In this document: positions 43,058-51,239 of the stretch, piece by piece
How the letters are laid out: each line of letters opens with the position of its first letter
Position numbering within the stretch: position 1 is the stretch's first letter
Assembly: GCA_008671135.1 (NCBI GenBank)
Contig: RQAP01000031.1
Coordinates: forward strand, 9,510-73,509
DNA: 64,000 bases
Direction: 5' to 3'
DNA from: Collinsella aerofaciens
GTDB taxonomy: Bacteria > Actinomycetota > Coriobacteriia > Coriobacteriales > Coriobacteriaceae
Program-made: the position numbers and the translations under genes
Notes under the pieces: model-generated
The model's database searches: none
The model's input: only the letters and a program-made list of their open reading frames with translations
What the model was told of the DNA's origin: nothing

Positions 43058-44362
43058 ATGGAGAAAACCGCAGAGCAGCTGCGCCGCGAGCACATTGCCC
43101 TAGAGGGCGACACCCATGGCAAGAACAAGTGGGCGATTCTGTTTACCGTGCTCATCATGACGTTTATGGTGTGTCTGGATTCGACCGTCGTGACCGTGGC
43201 GCTGCCCGTGATGCAAAAGGAGCTGGGCGTGGGCCTCGATCGCATTCAGCTGGTGAGTTCGGTGTACCTGCTTGCGACATGCGTGGCTATGTTGCCGTTT
43301 GGCCGTCTGGGCGACGTGCGTGGCAAGGTGAATGTGTTCCAGCTGGGCGTCATCGTCTTTTCGGTCGGTTCGCTGCTGTGCGGCCTTTCGGCCTCGCTCG
43401 AGGTTCTTATCCTGGCACGCATTGTTCAGGGCATCGGTTGCGCGGCGGCCATGGCTAACAACATGGGTATCATCACCGAGTCGTTTCCGGCGCGCGAACG
43501 AGGCCGTGCCATGGGTATTCTCGCGACCTTTGTGGCCCTCGGCATGATGTGTGGCCCCGTGCTCGGCGGCATGCTGGTGGCAAGCTTTCCCTGGGAGAGT
43601 ATCTTCCTCATCAACCTGCCTATTGGCATAATCTCGTTTATCGTGGGGCTCTACACGCTGCCGCATGTTAAGCCGGAGGCCGGCGAGCGCCCCATGTCCT
43701 TGATTGAGGCTACTCGTCGCTGCTTGGCAAATTCGGCCTTCACCATCAACCTTGCCTGCATGCTCATCGTGTTCGTTGGTATTGGCGCATCCGAGTTTAT
43801 CCTGCCGTTCTATTTTCAGGACGCCCACGGCTTTGGTTCTGATATCTCTGGACTTCTCTTTTTGGCGCTGCCAATGGTGAATGCCTTTATCGGCCCGCTT
43901 TCGGGAACGGTTTCGGACCGTGTTGGCTGTGAGGGTCCCACGGCGGTCGGCCTGGGCGTGTATGTGTGCGGTCTCTTTGCGGTAAGCACGCTCAACGAGC
44001 GCTCTTCTATCCCTGTGATCGTGTGCTGCGTCGCATTTATGTCGTGCGGTACGTCGATTATCCAGAGCCCCAACAACTCGCTGTACATGGGCTCGGCTCC
44101 GCGCGAGGCGCTCGGTTTTGCGGGCAGCTTGGGCAGTTTGGCGCGCTACGCCGGCATGGCACTCGGTATTACGGTGGCGTCGAATATCCTATATGGGCAG
44201 ATGAGCGTGGCGATGGGCGAGGCCGTGACCAGTTTTGTTGCAGGACGTCCGGATGTGTTCCTGTTCGGCTTTCGCTCGGTGTTCTACGTGCTTATGGCTG
44301 TGGCCGCTGTGGGCTTTGCGCTCGCCATGGTGCGTTTGGTGAAGATGCGCGCCCGCCATTAG
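43058..44362 (+). CDS. MFS transporter, DHA2-like drug/solute exporter
   Basis: Proton-coupled major facilitator with about 12-14 membrane helices over 434 residues. Landmarks are the first-helix motif LDSTVVTVALPVMQKEL, the loop 2-3 motif GRLGDVRGKVN and the antiporter motif C region GPVLGGMLV. The C-terminal half includes SGTVSDRVG and QSPNNSLYMGSAP. The substrate is unknown. The ATG at 43058 has AAAGGA just upstream, and two other in-frame ATGs (43016, 43052) are less well placed. It probably forms a unit by itself, followed by xpt 158 bp later. Confidence 0.88.
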   Translation: MEKTAEQLRREHIALEGDTHGKNKWAILFTVLIMTFMVCLDSTVVTVALPVMQKELGVGLDRIQLVSSVYLLATCVAMLPFGRLGDVRGKVNVFQLGVIVFSVGSLLCGLSASLEVLILARIVQGIGCAAAMANNMGIITESFPARERGRAMGILATFVALGMMCGPVLGGMLVASFPWESIFLINLPIGIISFIVGLYTLPHVKPEAGERPMSLIEATRRCLANSAFTINLACMLIVFVGIGASEFILPFYFQDAHGFGSDISGLLFLALPMVNAFIGPLSGTVSDRVGCEGPTAVGLGVYVCGLFAVSTLNERSSIPVIVCCVAFMSCGTSIIQSPNNSLYMGSAPREALGFAGSLGSLARYAGMALGITVASNILYGQMSVAMGEAVTSFVAGRPDVFLFGFRSVFYVLMAVAAVGFALAMVRLVKMRARH

Positions 44363-44519
44363 TGCGTTGGGAGGCTGTCTGCCACGATTTGCGTTGTCCC
44401 AAAAAGACTGGTTTGTGGTGCGATGCGGCTTGTGGGGCGGGCGGGGGTCGGTCCGTGGTAGACTATCGAACAACGTTTATTAATCGCGCGGTATCGTTGC
44501 CGCGAGAAGGGGTTGCGCC

Positions 44520-45098
44520 ATGCAGGAGCTTGAGGATCGTATTCGCCATGACGGCATCGTAAAGGCCGGTAACGTCCTTAAGGTTGATGCCTTCCTCAAC
44601 CACCAGTGCGACGTTGAGCTGTTCGACCACATGGGCGCCGAATGGGCCCGTCTGTTCGAGGGTGTCGAGATCAACAAGATCCTGACGATTGAGGCTTCGG
44701 GTATTGGTATGGCCTGCATCGCAGCTCAGCATTTTGGCGGCGTGCCGGTGGTCTTTGCAAAGAAGGCCCAGTCCATCAACCTTGACGGCGAGCAGTATGC
44801 CACGACCATCTACTCCTTTACCAAGCAGAAGGAGTACCCGGTCATTGTCGGCAAGCGCTTTCTGTCCGAGGGCGATAAGGTCCTGATTATCGACGACTTC
44901 CTGGCCAACGGCTGCGCGCTTGAGGGCCTTATTAAGATCTGCGAGGCTGCGGGCGCCGAAGTTGCCGGCATTGGCATTGCCGTTGAGAAGGGCTTCCAGG
45001 GCGGCGGCGATAAGCTCCGTAAGCGCGGCTTCCGCGTTGAGAGCTTGGCCCGTATCGCCGATATGGACTGCGAGAACGGCGAGATCACCTTCGCCTAA
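44520..45098 (+). CDS. xpt: Xanthine phosphoribosyltransferase
   Basis: Salvages xanthine with PRPP to XMP. The 192-residue protein matches the Xpt subgroup: [20 protein letters not shown] near residue 21, [25 protein letters not shown] and the PRPP loop [18 protein letters not shown]. The ATG follows GAAGGGG at good distance. The 157-bp upstream stretch contains no purine-riboswitch core that I can find. A terminator hairpin at 45126 ends the unit. Confidence 0.94.
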   Translation: MQELEDRIRHDGIVKAGNVLKVDAFLNHQCDVELFDHMGAEWARLFEGVEINKILTIEASGIGMACIAAQHFGGVPVVFAKKAQSINLDGEQYATTIYSFTKQKEYPVIVGKRFLSEGDKVLIIDDFLANGCALEGLIKICEAAGAEVAGIGIAVEKGFQGGGDKLRKRGFRVESLARIADMDCENGEITFA

Positions 45099-45125
45099 GC
45101 GCGCAACATAAGCGATTGGTATGCG

Positions 45126-45161
45126 ATGTGACAAAGGGACTGTCCCTTTGTCACATTTTTT
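45126..45161 (+). terminator. Terminator after xpt
   Basis: A 15-bp perfect stem (ATGTGACAAAGGGAC with its complement) and minimal loop are followed by a T-run. A similar imperfect hairpin occurs at 36919. Confidence 0.92.
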
Positions 45162-45181
45162 GTATGAGGGGAGGTGTTGAT

Positions 45182-45562
45182 ATGGACGAGAACAAGATGG
45201 GCTGGCGCGAGTATGCGCGCTTTGCCGAGATGTCGGTTGAGGAGCTGGCGCGCGATTGCGAGGTACAGGTGTTTCGCGCGACGGGTCCGGGTGGGCAGGG
45301 CGTGAACACGACGGACTCTGCGGTGCGCATGAAACATGGGCCCACGGGGATTGTCGTGACGGCGCGTGAGAGCCGCAGCCAGTTTCAGAATCGCGCGAGC
45401 TGCCTGCGTAAGCTGCGCGCTGAGCTTGAGCGTCGCGGGCGTCCACCGCGTCGACGCGTAAAGACCAAGGTGCCTCAGCGCTCTCGCCAGCGCAGGCTTA
45501 ATGACAAGCACTTCAACGCCATTAAAAAGGCCAACCGTCGCAAGCCGGGCGGGGAGGAATAG
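45182..45562 (+). CDS. Small release-factor-like protein with GGQ motif (possible ribosome rescue factor)
   Basis: Stand-alone catalytic domain of the class I release factor family, 126 residues. The peptidyl-tRNA hydrolysis motif is Gly37-Gly38-Gln39 in [17 protein letters not shown], followed by the conserved [16 protein letters not shown]. The C terminus is very basic ([20 protein letters not shown]), as in ArfB/YaeJ, where the tail enters an empty mRNA channel. It has no codon-recognition domain. Rescue of stalled ribosomes is an inference from this architecture. The ATG at 45182 has GGGGAGG upstream. Confidence 0.82.
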   Translation: MDENKMGWREYARFAEMSVEELARDCEVQVFRATGPGGQGVNTTDSAVRMKHGPTGIVVTARESRSQFQNRASCLRKLRAELERRGRPPRRRVKTKVPQRSRQRRLNDKHFNAIKKANRRKPGGEE

Positions 45563-45571
45563 CCTCCTCGT

Positions 45572-45640
45572 AAGTTGCGGTGAAATAGGGACTGTTTTGC
45601 GGCTTTTGCTGCATAAACAGTCCCTATTTCACCGCAACTT
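45572..45640. repeat. Palindromic repeat, AGTTGCGGTGAAATA family, copy 2
   Basis: Arms AAGTTGCGGTGAAATAGGGA and TCCCTATTTCACCGCAACTT pair perfectly. Where copies 1 and 3 have TACGGACT/AGTCCGTA, this copy has TAGGGACT/AGTCCCTA, a paired change. It stands between convergent genes, without a T-run. Confidence 0.92.
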
Positions 45641-45648
45641 AGGTGGGG

Positions 45649-46611
45649 TTAGCGGGTGGGGTGCCAGACCTCGAGGGCGCCGGCGAGGATGTCGACCTCG
45701 ATGCGTGAGGCGACAACGGGCTCGCCGTCGGCCTGGATGGGGTAGTCGGGCTCCTCAAAGGTAAGCTCGGCATGGCGGCAGCGGCGCATGCGAACCGGCG
45801 GCAACTTGGTATGGTGGCCATCTTTGGCCGAAAGGAACATGGGAAGCGCGACCGCGCGCGGAACGGGGCCGCAGGCGTAGCAGACGTCGAATATACCGTC
45901 ACAGGGGTCGGCGTCGGGACAGATGCGATAGCCCGAGCCATAGGTAGGACCCAGCTGAATCGCCATGATGATCGCCCTCACGCGCTCGGCAGGTGCCCCG
46001 TCAAAGCTGACTGTCATGGGGTAGTTGCGATAACGTAGGCCAAACTGCTCAAGTCCCGAGAGGGTGTAGAGCGGCGCGCCCGTCAAGCCGGTCTTTTTGC
46101 GCAGCTCGGTGGTGCCAAGGCCGATGGCGGCATCGATGCCGACCGAAAGCGTCTGGTCGTAGTACTCAACGGTAGCCTCGCCGCTGCCGCTCGCAGGGCT
46201 CCACGAGCGAATTCGCCCGATGTCCTGACGCTGCAGCTCACAGGTGAGCAGCGCGCCAAAATCCTTACCGGAGAAATCGTCGATGCCGAGCGTTTGGGCA
46301 AAATCGTTGCCAGAGCCCACGGGTAGGATGGCAAGAGCGGGGCGGGCGTCCTCCTCTTGCGTCATAAGCCCGTTGACGACCTCGTGAATCACGCCGTCAC
46401 CGCCAAGGGCGATAACGGTGCGATAGCCCTGAGCCTGTGCGGCCAGCTCCTTGGCGTGTCCCATGCGCTCGGTCAGCACCAGGTCAAACTGGGATGCTCG
46501 CGCGGTCATATCCAAAAAGCGTTGCAGGCGCTCGGCAACTTCGTGCGCCGCACCCGATTGGGCTGCTGGGTTGGCGATGATGAGCGTGCGGCCAAAATCA
46601 GTTGCGTGCAT
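45649..46611 (-). CDS. Diacylglycerol kinase family lipid kinase (YegS/BmrU-like)
   Basis: Phosphorylates diacylglycerol or a related lipid. The 320-residue protein has the start LIIANPAAQSGAAHEV, the nucleotide-binding loop VIALGGDGVIHEVVNGL, the second motif ILPVGSGNDFAQTLGI and the C-terminal domain ending FEEPDYPIQADGEPV, with the conserved Asp-Gly-Glu-Pro. I chose the ATG at 46611 behind GGGAG. It lies downstream of the ClC gene on the same strand, 87 bp away, and might be co-transcribed. Confidence 0.9.
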   Translation of the reverse strand: MHATDFGRTLIIANPAAQSGAAHEVAERLQRFLDMTARASQFDLVLTERMGHAKELAAQAQGYRTVIALGGDGVIHEVVNGLMTQEEDARPALAILPVGSGNDFAQTLGIDDFSGKDFGALLTCELQRQDIGRIRSWSPASGSGEATVEYYDQTLSVGIDAAIGLGTTELRKKTGLTGAPLYTLSGLEQFGLRYRNYPMTVSFDGAPAERVRAIIMAIQLGPTYGSGYRICPDADPCDGIFDVCYACGPVPRAVALPMFLSAKDGHHTKLPPVRMRRCRHAELTFEEPDYPIQADGEPVVASRIEVDILAGALEVWHPTR

Positions 46612-46698
46612 GGGGCGACTCCCGGCGTATGACGTGACGGTGCGGTCGCGCTCAGGTCTAATTGCCCCCGATTGTGGCTGCACGTCGAATACTTACGT

Positions 46699-48120
46699 CT
46701 ACTCTATCAGGTCGTTGTGGCGCTCGATAGCATCCGCTACCGTACCGCCCTCATCCACAATAAGCGAACGGCGCTTGGGCGAGATGATGCGCTGGGCGGG
46801 GTATACGCCGCGGTGTCCGGCGGTTAGGTAGCTGATAAAGGCCACGATGACAAAGAACCCGGCTGCCGTGCCGTGGAACAGGTCGATGGCCATCATGCAG
46901 GTGGTGATGGGCACGTTGAGGCCGGCGCAGAACACGCCGAGCATGCCGAGAGCCGCCAGAAAACTGGGGTCGAGCCCGGTAAGGCAACCGATCCAGCCAC
47001 CGAGTGCCGCACCGATGCCAAACAGGGGCGTGACCTCGCCGCCTTGGAAGCCCGCGCCCAGGGTAAGCGCTGTGACGACCAACTTTATGGCTGCGTCCGC
47101 CAGGGTGGTGTTGCCGGCAAATCCGGCGCCGGAAAGCCACGTGGAAAGGCCGGCGTAGTTCCAGGCGTCGAGGAGGGCATAGGCGGCCAAAACCACGAGT
47201 GCGCCTATGAGTGCGCGAACGAGGTAATTGGTGATAAAGCGACCGTACAGGCTCTTGACGGTTCGAACCGACCAGGCAAAGAGGCGTGCCGTCAGACCGA
47301 AGATAATGGCGCTGATAACAACGATGACGACCGTTTTGGGTGTCATGTTGGGAACGCTGGCGATGACATTCGCTTCGTACTCGGTACCCAGGGCGAGTGA
47401 TGTAAAGTAGCCGGTAAACGAGGCGACCAAGCAGTAGATGCCCGCGGTGTAGTCGATCTTGCCGATAAAGCACATCTCCATGCCAAAGAAAGCCCCGGCA
47501 AGGGGCGAGCCGAATACGGCGCCAAAGGCCGACGAGATGCCGGCGAGCATGAGGTCGTGGTGGTCATGCTTTTCGAGGTGGGCGAGGCTCGAGATGTTGC
47601 TGGCGATGGTGCCGCCGATCTGCACCGCGGCTCCCTCGCGACCGGCCGATCCGCCCGTTAGGTGCGTGAGCGTGGAGCACACAAACGTGAGGACGGCCAT
47701 GCGCATATGGATGAGGCGTGTGCCCAGAGCGGAGTCGATGACCAGGTTGTTGCCGCGTTTGGCGGCAAGACCGTGGTTTTTGTACACCCATGCGGTGGCA
47801 ACGCCTACAACGGGAAGCAGCGCGTAAATCCACGCATGGTGCTCACGATAATCGGTCGCGATATTCAGCGAGGCCAAAAACGCCCAAGCGGCAACGCCCA
47901 TGGCGAGCGAGACGATGACGACGAGTATGAGCAACTTGGCGCTCGCGAATAGGTTGCGGACGTTGCGGCGCGTGTCGACAGCCAAGAGATGCTCGGAGCG
48001 GGTGAGCTGATGCCTGCCTGCCACGATGACGTCGTTAAGGGAGAAAAAGCCGCCGTCGTCGACCGGTTGGGAATGATCCTGCGCCTCGTTTGCGCTTTCG
48101 GGTTTGTCGGTAAAAGCCAT
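46699..48120 (-). CDS. ClC family anion channel/antiporter
   Basis: Dimeric anion transporter with a cytoplasmic N terminus of about 60 residues and about 10-11 membrane segments, 473 residues in all. The GGSAGREGAAVQIGG motif carries the gating Glu. GVFCAGLNVPITTCMMAID and LGAGFQGGEVTPLFGIGAALG correspond to the other selectivity-filter loops. The position where classical ClCs have GSGIP reads KRGNNLVID, as in a subset of bacterial homologues, so chloride selectivity is not assured. I found no fluoride-riboswitch core upstream. No CBS domains. Confidence 0.88.
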   Translation of the reverse strand: MAFTDKPESANEAQDHSQPVDDGGFFSLNDVIVAGRHQLTRSEHLLAVDTRRNVRNLFASAKLLILVVIVSLAMGVAAWAFLASLNIATDYREHHAWIYALLPVVGVATAWVYKNHGLAAKRGNNLVIDSALGTRLIHMRMAVLTFVCSTLTHLTGGSAGREGAAVQIGGTIASNISSLAHLEKHDHHDLMLAGISSAFGAVFGSPLAGAFFGMEMCFIGKIDYTAGIYCLVASFTGYFTSLALGTEYEANVIASVPNMTPKTVVIVVISAIIFGLTARLFAWSVRTVKSLYGRFITNYLVRALIGALVVLAAYALLDAWNYAGLSTWLSGAGFAGNTTLADAAIKLVVTALTLGAGFQGGEVTPLFGIGAALGGWIGCLTGLDPSFLAALGMLGVFCAGLNVPITTCMMAIDLFHGTAAGFFVIVAFISYLTAGHRGVYPAQRIISPKRRSLIVDEGGTVADAIERHNDLIE

Positions 48121-48330
48121 ACGTTCCTCTTTTAGGTTGCAACACGAGCATTATAGAACGTGCCAAACGTGACAAACCGGCAGGTTGGTTTCGGTTCTGT
48201 TTCGCCGTCCGTTACCGACAGGTGTATTCGTGGGCATGGGCCGTGCCGCCGTCGTGCGGCGGGGGATTATACTGAGATAAACATAAAGAATCGGCGCCCG
48301 TGATGTGCGCCGTGGCATTAAGAGGTGCAT

Positions 48331-49593
48331 ATGGCAGAGAAACTCATTCCGCTGGAGGATGCGCAGTCGATTGTTTTGTCGCACGTTGCTCCGACGGATC
48401 TCATCGAGATTCCCGTGTGGCAGGCCGCCGGTCTTCCCTTGGCAGAGGACGCGGTGGCCGATATCGACATCTCGCCGTTTGCCAACAGCGCCATGGACGG
48501 GTATGCCGTGCGCTCGGCGGACTTGGCGCAGACGTCTGGCGAGGCGCCGGTGACGCTCGACGTTATCGGACACGAGGCAGCGGGTCATGTCTTTGAGGGC
48601 GCGGTCGGCGTGGGCGAGACGGTCCGCATCATGACGGGCGCGCCGGTACCCGAAGGTGCCGATGCCGTGGTGAAATACGAGATCGTCGACGTGCTCGATG
48701 GCGACGGCAACGAGGGCTCGCATGTGAGGTTCTCGGCGCCTGCCAAGGTAGGGGAGAACGTTCGCTCTGCCGCCGAGGAGGCCCATGCCGGTGATGTCGT
48801 GATGCACGCCGGCGAGGTCGTGGCTCCGGCGGGCGCGGGTCTGCTGGCAAGCGCCGGATACACGAGCGTGAAGGTGCACGCTGCCCCGCGTGTGGGCATT
48901 ATCTCGCTGGGCACGGAACTGGTCGCACCGAGTAAGGTACCGGCGCGCGGTCAGATTCGCGATTCCAACTCATCGGCGCTGATGGCCGAGGCGCTCGATG
49001 CCGGGGCAGATCCGGTGTTCTACGGTATTGCGCCCGACGATGAGCAGGCGATCGCCGAGCTGGTGCATCGTGCCGTGCAGGAGTGCGATTTTGTCATTAC
49101 GAGCGGTGGCGCCTCGGCGGGCGATTACGATTTCGTGACGGCGCTCGTCCGGTGCGAGGGCGAGGTGTTGTTTGATCGCATCTCGATGCGCCCGGGCAAG
49201 GCCATCACGTTTGGCTTGCTCGCAGGTAAGCCCTACCTGGGACTTTCAGGCAATCCGGCCGCAGCGTATGTGGGCTTTGAGATGCTTGCCCGTCCGGCGA
49301 TCCGTAAGATGCGCGGCTTTGCCGAGGGTGCGCGCCCCGTGCAGCGGGCGACGCTCACACACAGCGTGAAAAAGCGACAGCATCGCCGCTTCTTCGATCG
49401 CGCCACAGTTTTGCGCGACCCCGAGACCGATGAGCTATTGGTGACCGAGGCCAAGACGCAGAATTCGGCGTTGCTCGGCACGATGCAGCGGGCCAACTGC
49501 CTGCTGCGTATTGACGAAGGACCGTGCGAGCTCAAGGCGGGCGACGTCGTGGATGTCGTGCGTGTCGACCTGCCTGAGGGCACGGCGCTATAG
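48331..49593 (+). CDS. moeA: Molybdopterin molybdenumtransferase MoeA
   Basis: Inserts molybdate into adenylated molybdopterin, completing the basic Mo cofactor. The 420 residues show the MoeA domains in order: PFANSAMDGYAVRSADL, RIMTGAPVPEGADAVV, a beta-rich insert, then the MoCF-binding fold with VGIISLGTELVAPSK, QIRDSNSSAL, ITSGGASAGDYDFV and GLSGNPAAAYVGFEM. The C-terminal domain ends near residue 418. GAGG lies 6 nt before the ATG. mogA follows after 10 bp, so they form a pair at the head of the molybdenum block. Confidence 0.95.
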   Translation: MAEKLIPLEDAQSIVLSHVAPTDLIEIPVWQAAGLPLAEDAVADIDISPFANSAMDGYAVRSADLAQTSGEAPVTLDVIGHEAAGHVFEGAVGVGETVRIMTGAPVPEGADAVVKYEIVDVLDGDGNEGSHVRFSAPAKVGENVRSAAEEAHAGDVVMHAGEVVAPAGAGLLASAGYTSVKVHAAPRVGIISLGTELVAPSKVPARGQIRDSNSSALMAEALDAGADPVFYGIAPDDEQAIAELVHRAVQECDFVITSGGASAGDYDFVTALVRCEGEVLFDRISMRPGKAITFGLLAGKPYLGLSGNPAAAYVGFEMLARPAIRKMRGFAEGARPVQRATLTHSVKKRQHRRFFDRATVLRDPETDELLVTEAKTQNSALLGTMQRANCLLRIDEGPCELKAGDVVDVVRVDLPEGTAL

Positions 49594-49603
49594 GAGGAAT
49601 GCT

Positions 49604-50083
49604 ATGGAGTTGAAGATTTCGATTGTGACGTGCTCGGATACGCGCGATCTTGCCCAGGACGAGGCGGGTGCTGCACTCGAGGAACTTATCGAGGCGCAGG
49701 GCTGGACGGTTGCCTCACATGTGGTTGTGCGCGACGACGCCAGCGAGATCGGTGATGCCATTGTGGAAGCCGCCGATGAGTGCCACGCCAATGTCGTGCT
49801 CACCTGCGGCGGCACGGGGCTTTCGATGCGCGATGTGACGCCCGAGGCGACGCGTGCCGTCTGCGACCGCGATGTGCCGGGTATTGCAGAGGCAATCCGT
49901 GCGTACTCCATGACCAAGACGCGCCGCGCTATGCTCTCGCGCGCCGTGTGCATGCAGCGTGGGTATACGCTTGTCATCAACTTTCCGGGATCCACGAAAG
50001 CGGCCCGCGAAAGCTGGGAGGCCGTGAGCGATCAGCTGGAGCATGCGGCCCAGATGACGGCGGGCGGCGGGCACGCCAAATAA
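49604..50083 (+). CDS. mogA: Molybdopterin adenylyltransferase MogA/MoaB family
   Basis: Adenylates molybdopterin, the substrate of MoeA. The 159-residue MoCF-binding-fold protein shows KISIVTCSDTRDLAQDEAG, the substrate loop VVLTCGGTGLSMRDVTPEAT and the C-terminal INFPGSTKAARESWEAV. MoaB and MogA are not separable by eye. AGGAGG precedes the ATG. It is followed by a strong terminator, so moeA-mogA is a short operon ahead of modABC. Confidence 0.93.
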   Translation: MELKISIVTCSDTRDLAQDEAGAALEELIEAQGWTVASHVVVRDDASEIGDAIVEAADECHANVVLTCGGTGLSMRDVTPEATRAVCDRDVPGIAEAIRAYSMTKTRRAMLSRAVCMQRGYTLVINFPGSTKAARESWEAVSDQLEHAAQMTAGGGHAK

Positions 50084-50097
50084 GCGCACTACCTGCG

Positions 50098-50130
50098 GCG
50101 GAGCGACCTTACGGGCTGCTCCGCTTTTTT
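50098..50130 (+). terminator. Terminator after mogA
   Basis: Perfect 7-bp stem GCGGAGC/GCTCCGC, with a partly structured loop, is followed by six T residues. Confidence 0.9.
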
Positions 50131-50299
50131 ATGCACCTTTCGTATGCAGCGACAGTGCAGCCATCTCGGGGTTATCGGTAAAAGAAACTTATTAGACGAG
50201 AACTAATTATCACAAACATTATTCGCGCAGAAGTATAATCTAGTAACAGAATAAAGCCTGCGGCGGGGTGCCCGGGCATGGCGTTCGAAAGGGTTGAAC

Positions 50300-51172
50300 A
50301 TGTTCGATATGGTTTCTCGCCGCGGATTCGTCTCGCTTTCTGCTGTCGCCGCTGCTGGCCTTGGTCTTGCCGGCTGCTCGGGCAACAAGACGTCCGAGCC
50401 GGCCGGATCCGATGCCAGTTCTGCTAAGGCATCTTCCAAGAAAGCTGTCGAGCTGCAGGTCTTTGCCGCCAACTCGCTCGAGAAGGCGCTGCCCGAGGTT
50501 CAAGAGCTTTACACAGAGCAGACCGGCACCACGTTTGCCGACACGCAGTTCAAAGCGTCTGGCGACCTTGTCGAGCAGATGCGCGCCGGCGCCACGGTCG
50601 ACGTGCTCATCACAGCCTCCAAGGGCACCATGGACGACGCTGAGACCGCCGAGCTCGTCGACGCCGACACCCGTGAGGATATGTTCGTCAACGACCTCGT
50701 GATTATTCGCGCCGAGGGTTCCGACACCAAGGTCGAGGCCATCGCCGACGTCGCGAATCTGGACGGCAAGATCGCCATCGGCGACGCCAAGACCGTCCCC
50801 GCCGGAAAGTACGCCAACCAGTCTCTGGCCTCCGTGGGCCTCTACACCGGCACCGAGGGCGACGACGGCGAGTATACTCCCGAGATCGCCGACAAGGTCG
50901 CACTGGCCGACAAAGTTGGTACCGCCGCCGCCTATGTGTCCACAGGCGACTGCGTGGCCGGTTTTGTCTACAGCTCTGACATCTACCGCTACGATGGCAT
51001 CGAGGAGGCCTTCGTTTGCCCCGAGGATTCGCACAAGCCCATCGTGTACCCAGGTGCTGTCGCCGATGGCTCCGAGCACGCCGACGAGGCCAAGGCGTTT
51101 ATCGACTTCTGCCTGTCTAACAAGAAGGCTCAGAAGATTTGGGCTAAGTACGGCTTTGAGCTTTCCGCGTAG
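50300..51172 (+). CDS. modA: Molybdate ABC transporter substrate-binding lipoprotein ModA
   Basis: Extracytoplasmic molybdate (or tungstate) receptor. A twin-arginine-like start (SRRGFVSLSAVAAAGLGLAGC) ends in the lipobox LAGC. The binding fold begins VELQVFAANSLEKALPEV, and later shows QFKASGDLVEQMRAG, AIGDAKTVPAGKYANQSL, GTAAAYVSTGDCVAGFVYSSD and YPGAVADGS, all typical of ModA. The protein is 290 residues. The ATG at 50300 has AAAGGG upstream. A TATAAT box at 50234 is a probable -10 element. It heads modABC. Confidence 0.93.
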   Translation: MFDMVSRRGFVSLSAVAAAGLGLAGCSGNKTSEPAGSDASSAKASSKKAVELQVFAANSLEKALPEVQELYTEQTGTTFADTQFKASGDLVEQMRAGATVDVLITASKGTMDDAETAELVDADTREDMFVNDLVIIRAEGSDTKVEAIADVANLDGKIAIGDAKTVPAGKYANQSLASVGLYTGTEGDDGEYTPEIADKVALADKVGTAAAYVSTGDCVAGFVYSSDIYRYDGIEEAFVCPEDSHKPIVYPGAVADGSEHADEAKAFIDFCLSNKKAQKIWAKYGFELSA

Positions 51173-51239
51173 TGCGGCTTGGCGCGATAATTCCATCGTT
51201 TGTGTTTCACTCCGTCCTTGTATTCGCTTGGAGCTTTTC

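Noticed and set aside
44363..44519. Purine riboswitch upstream of xpt
   Set aside because: Neither the conserved loop pairs nor the junction core could be found in the 157-bp region.
48121..48330. Fluoride riboswitch for the ClC gene
   Set aside because: The GG-GATGG-type start and CTGAT end of the consensus are not present on the minus strand before 48120.
50916..51239. Extension of modB upstream to 50916
   Set aside because: This part overlaps modA in another frame and lacks a ribosome site. The signal peptide begins only at 51240.
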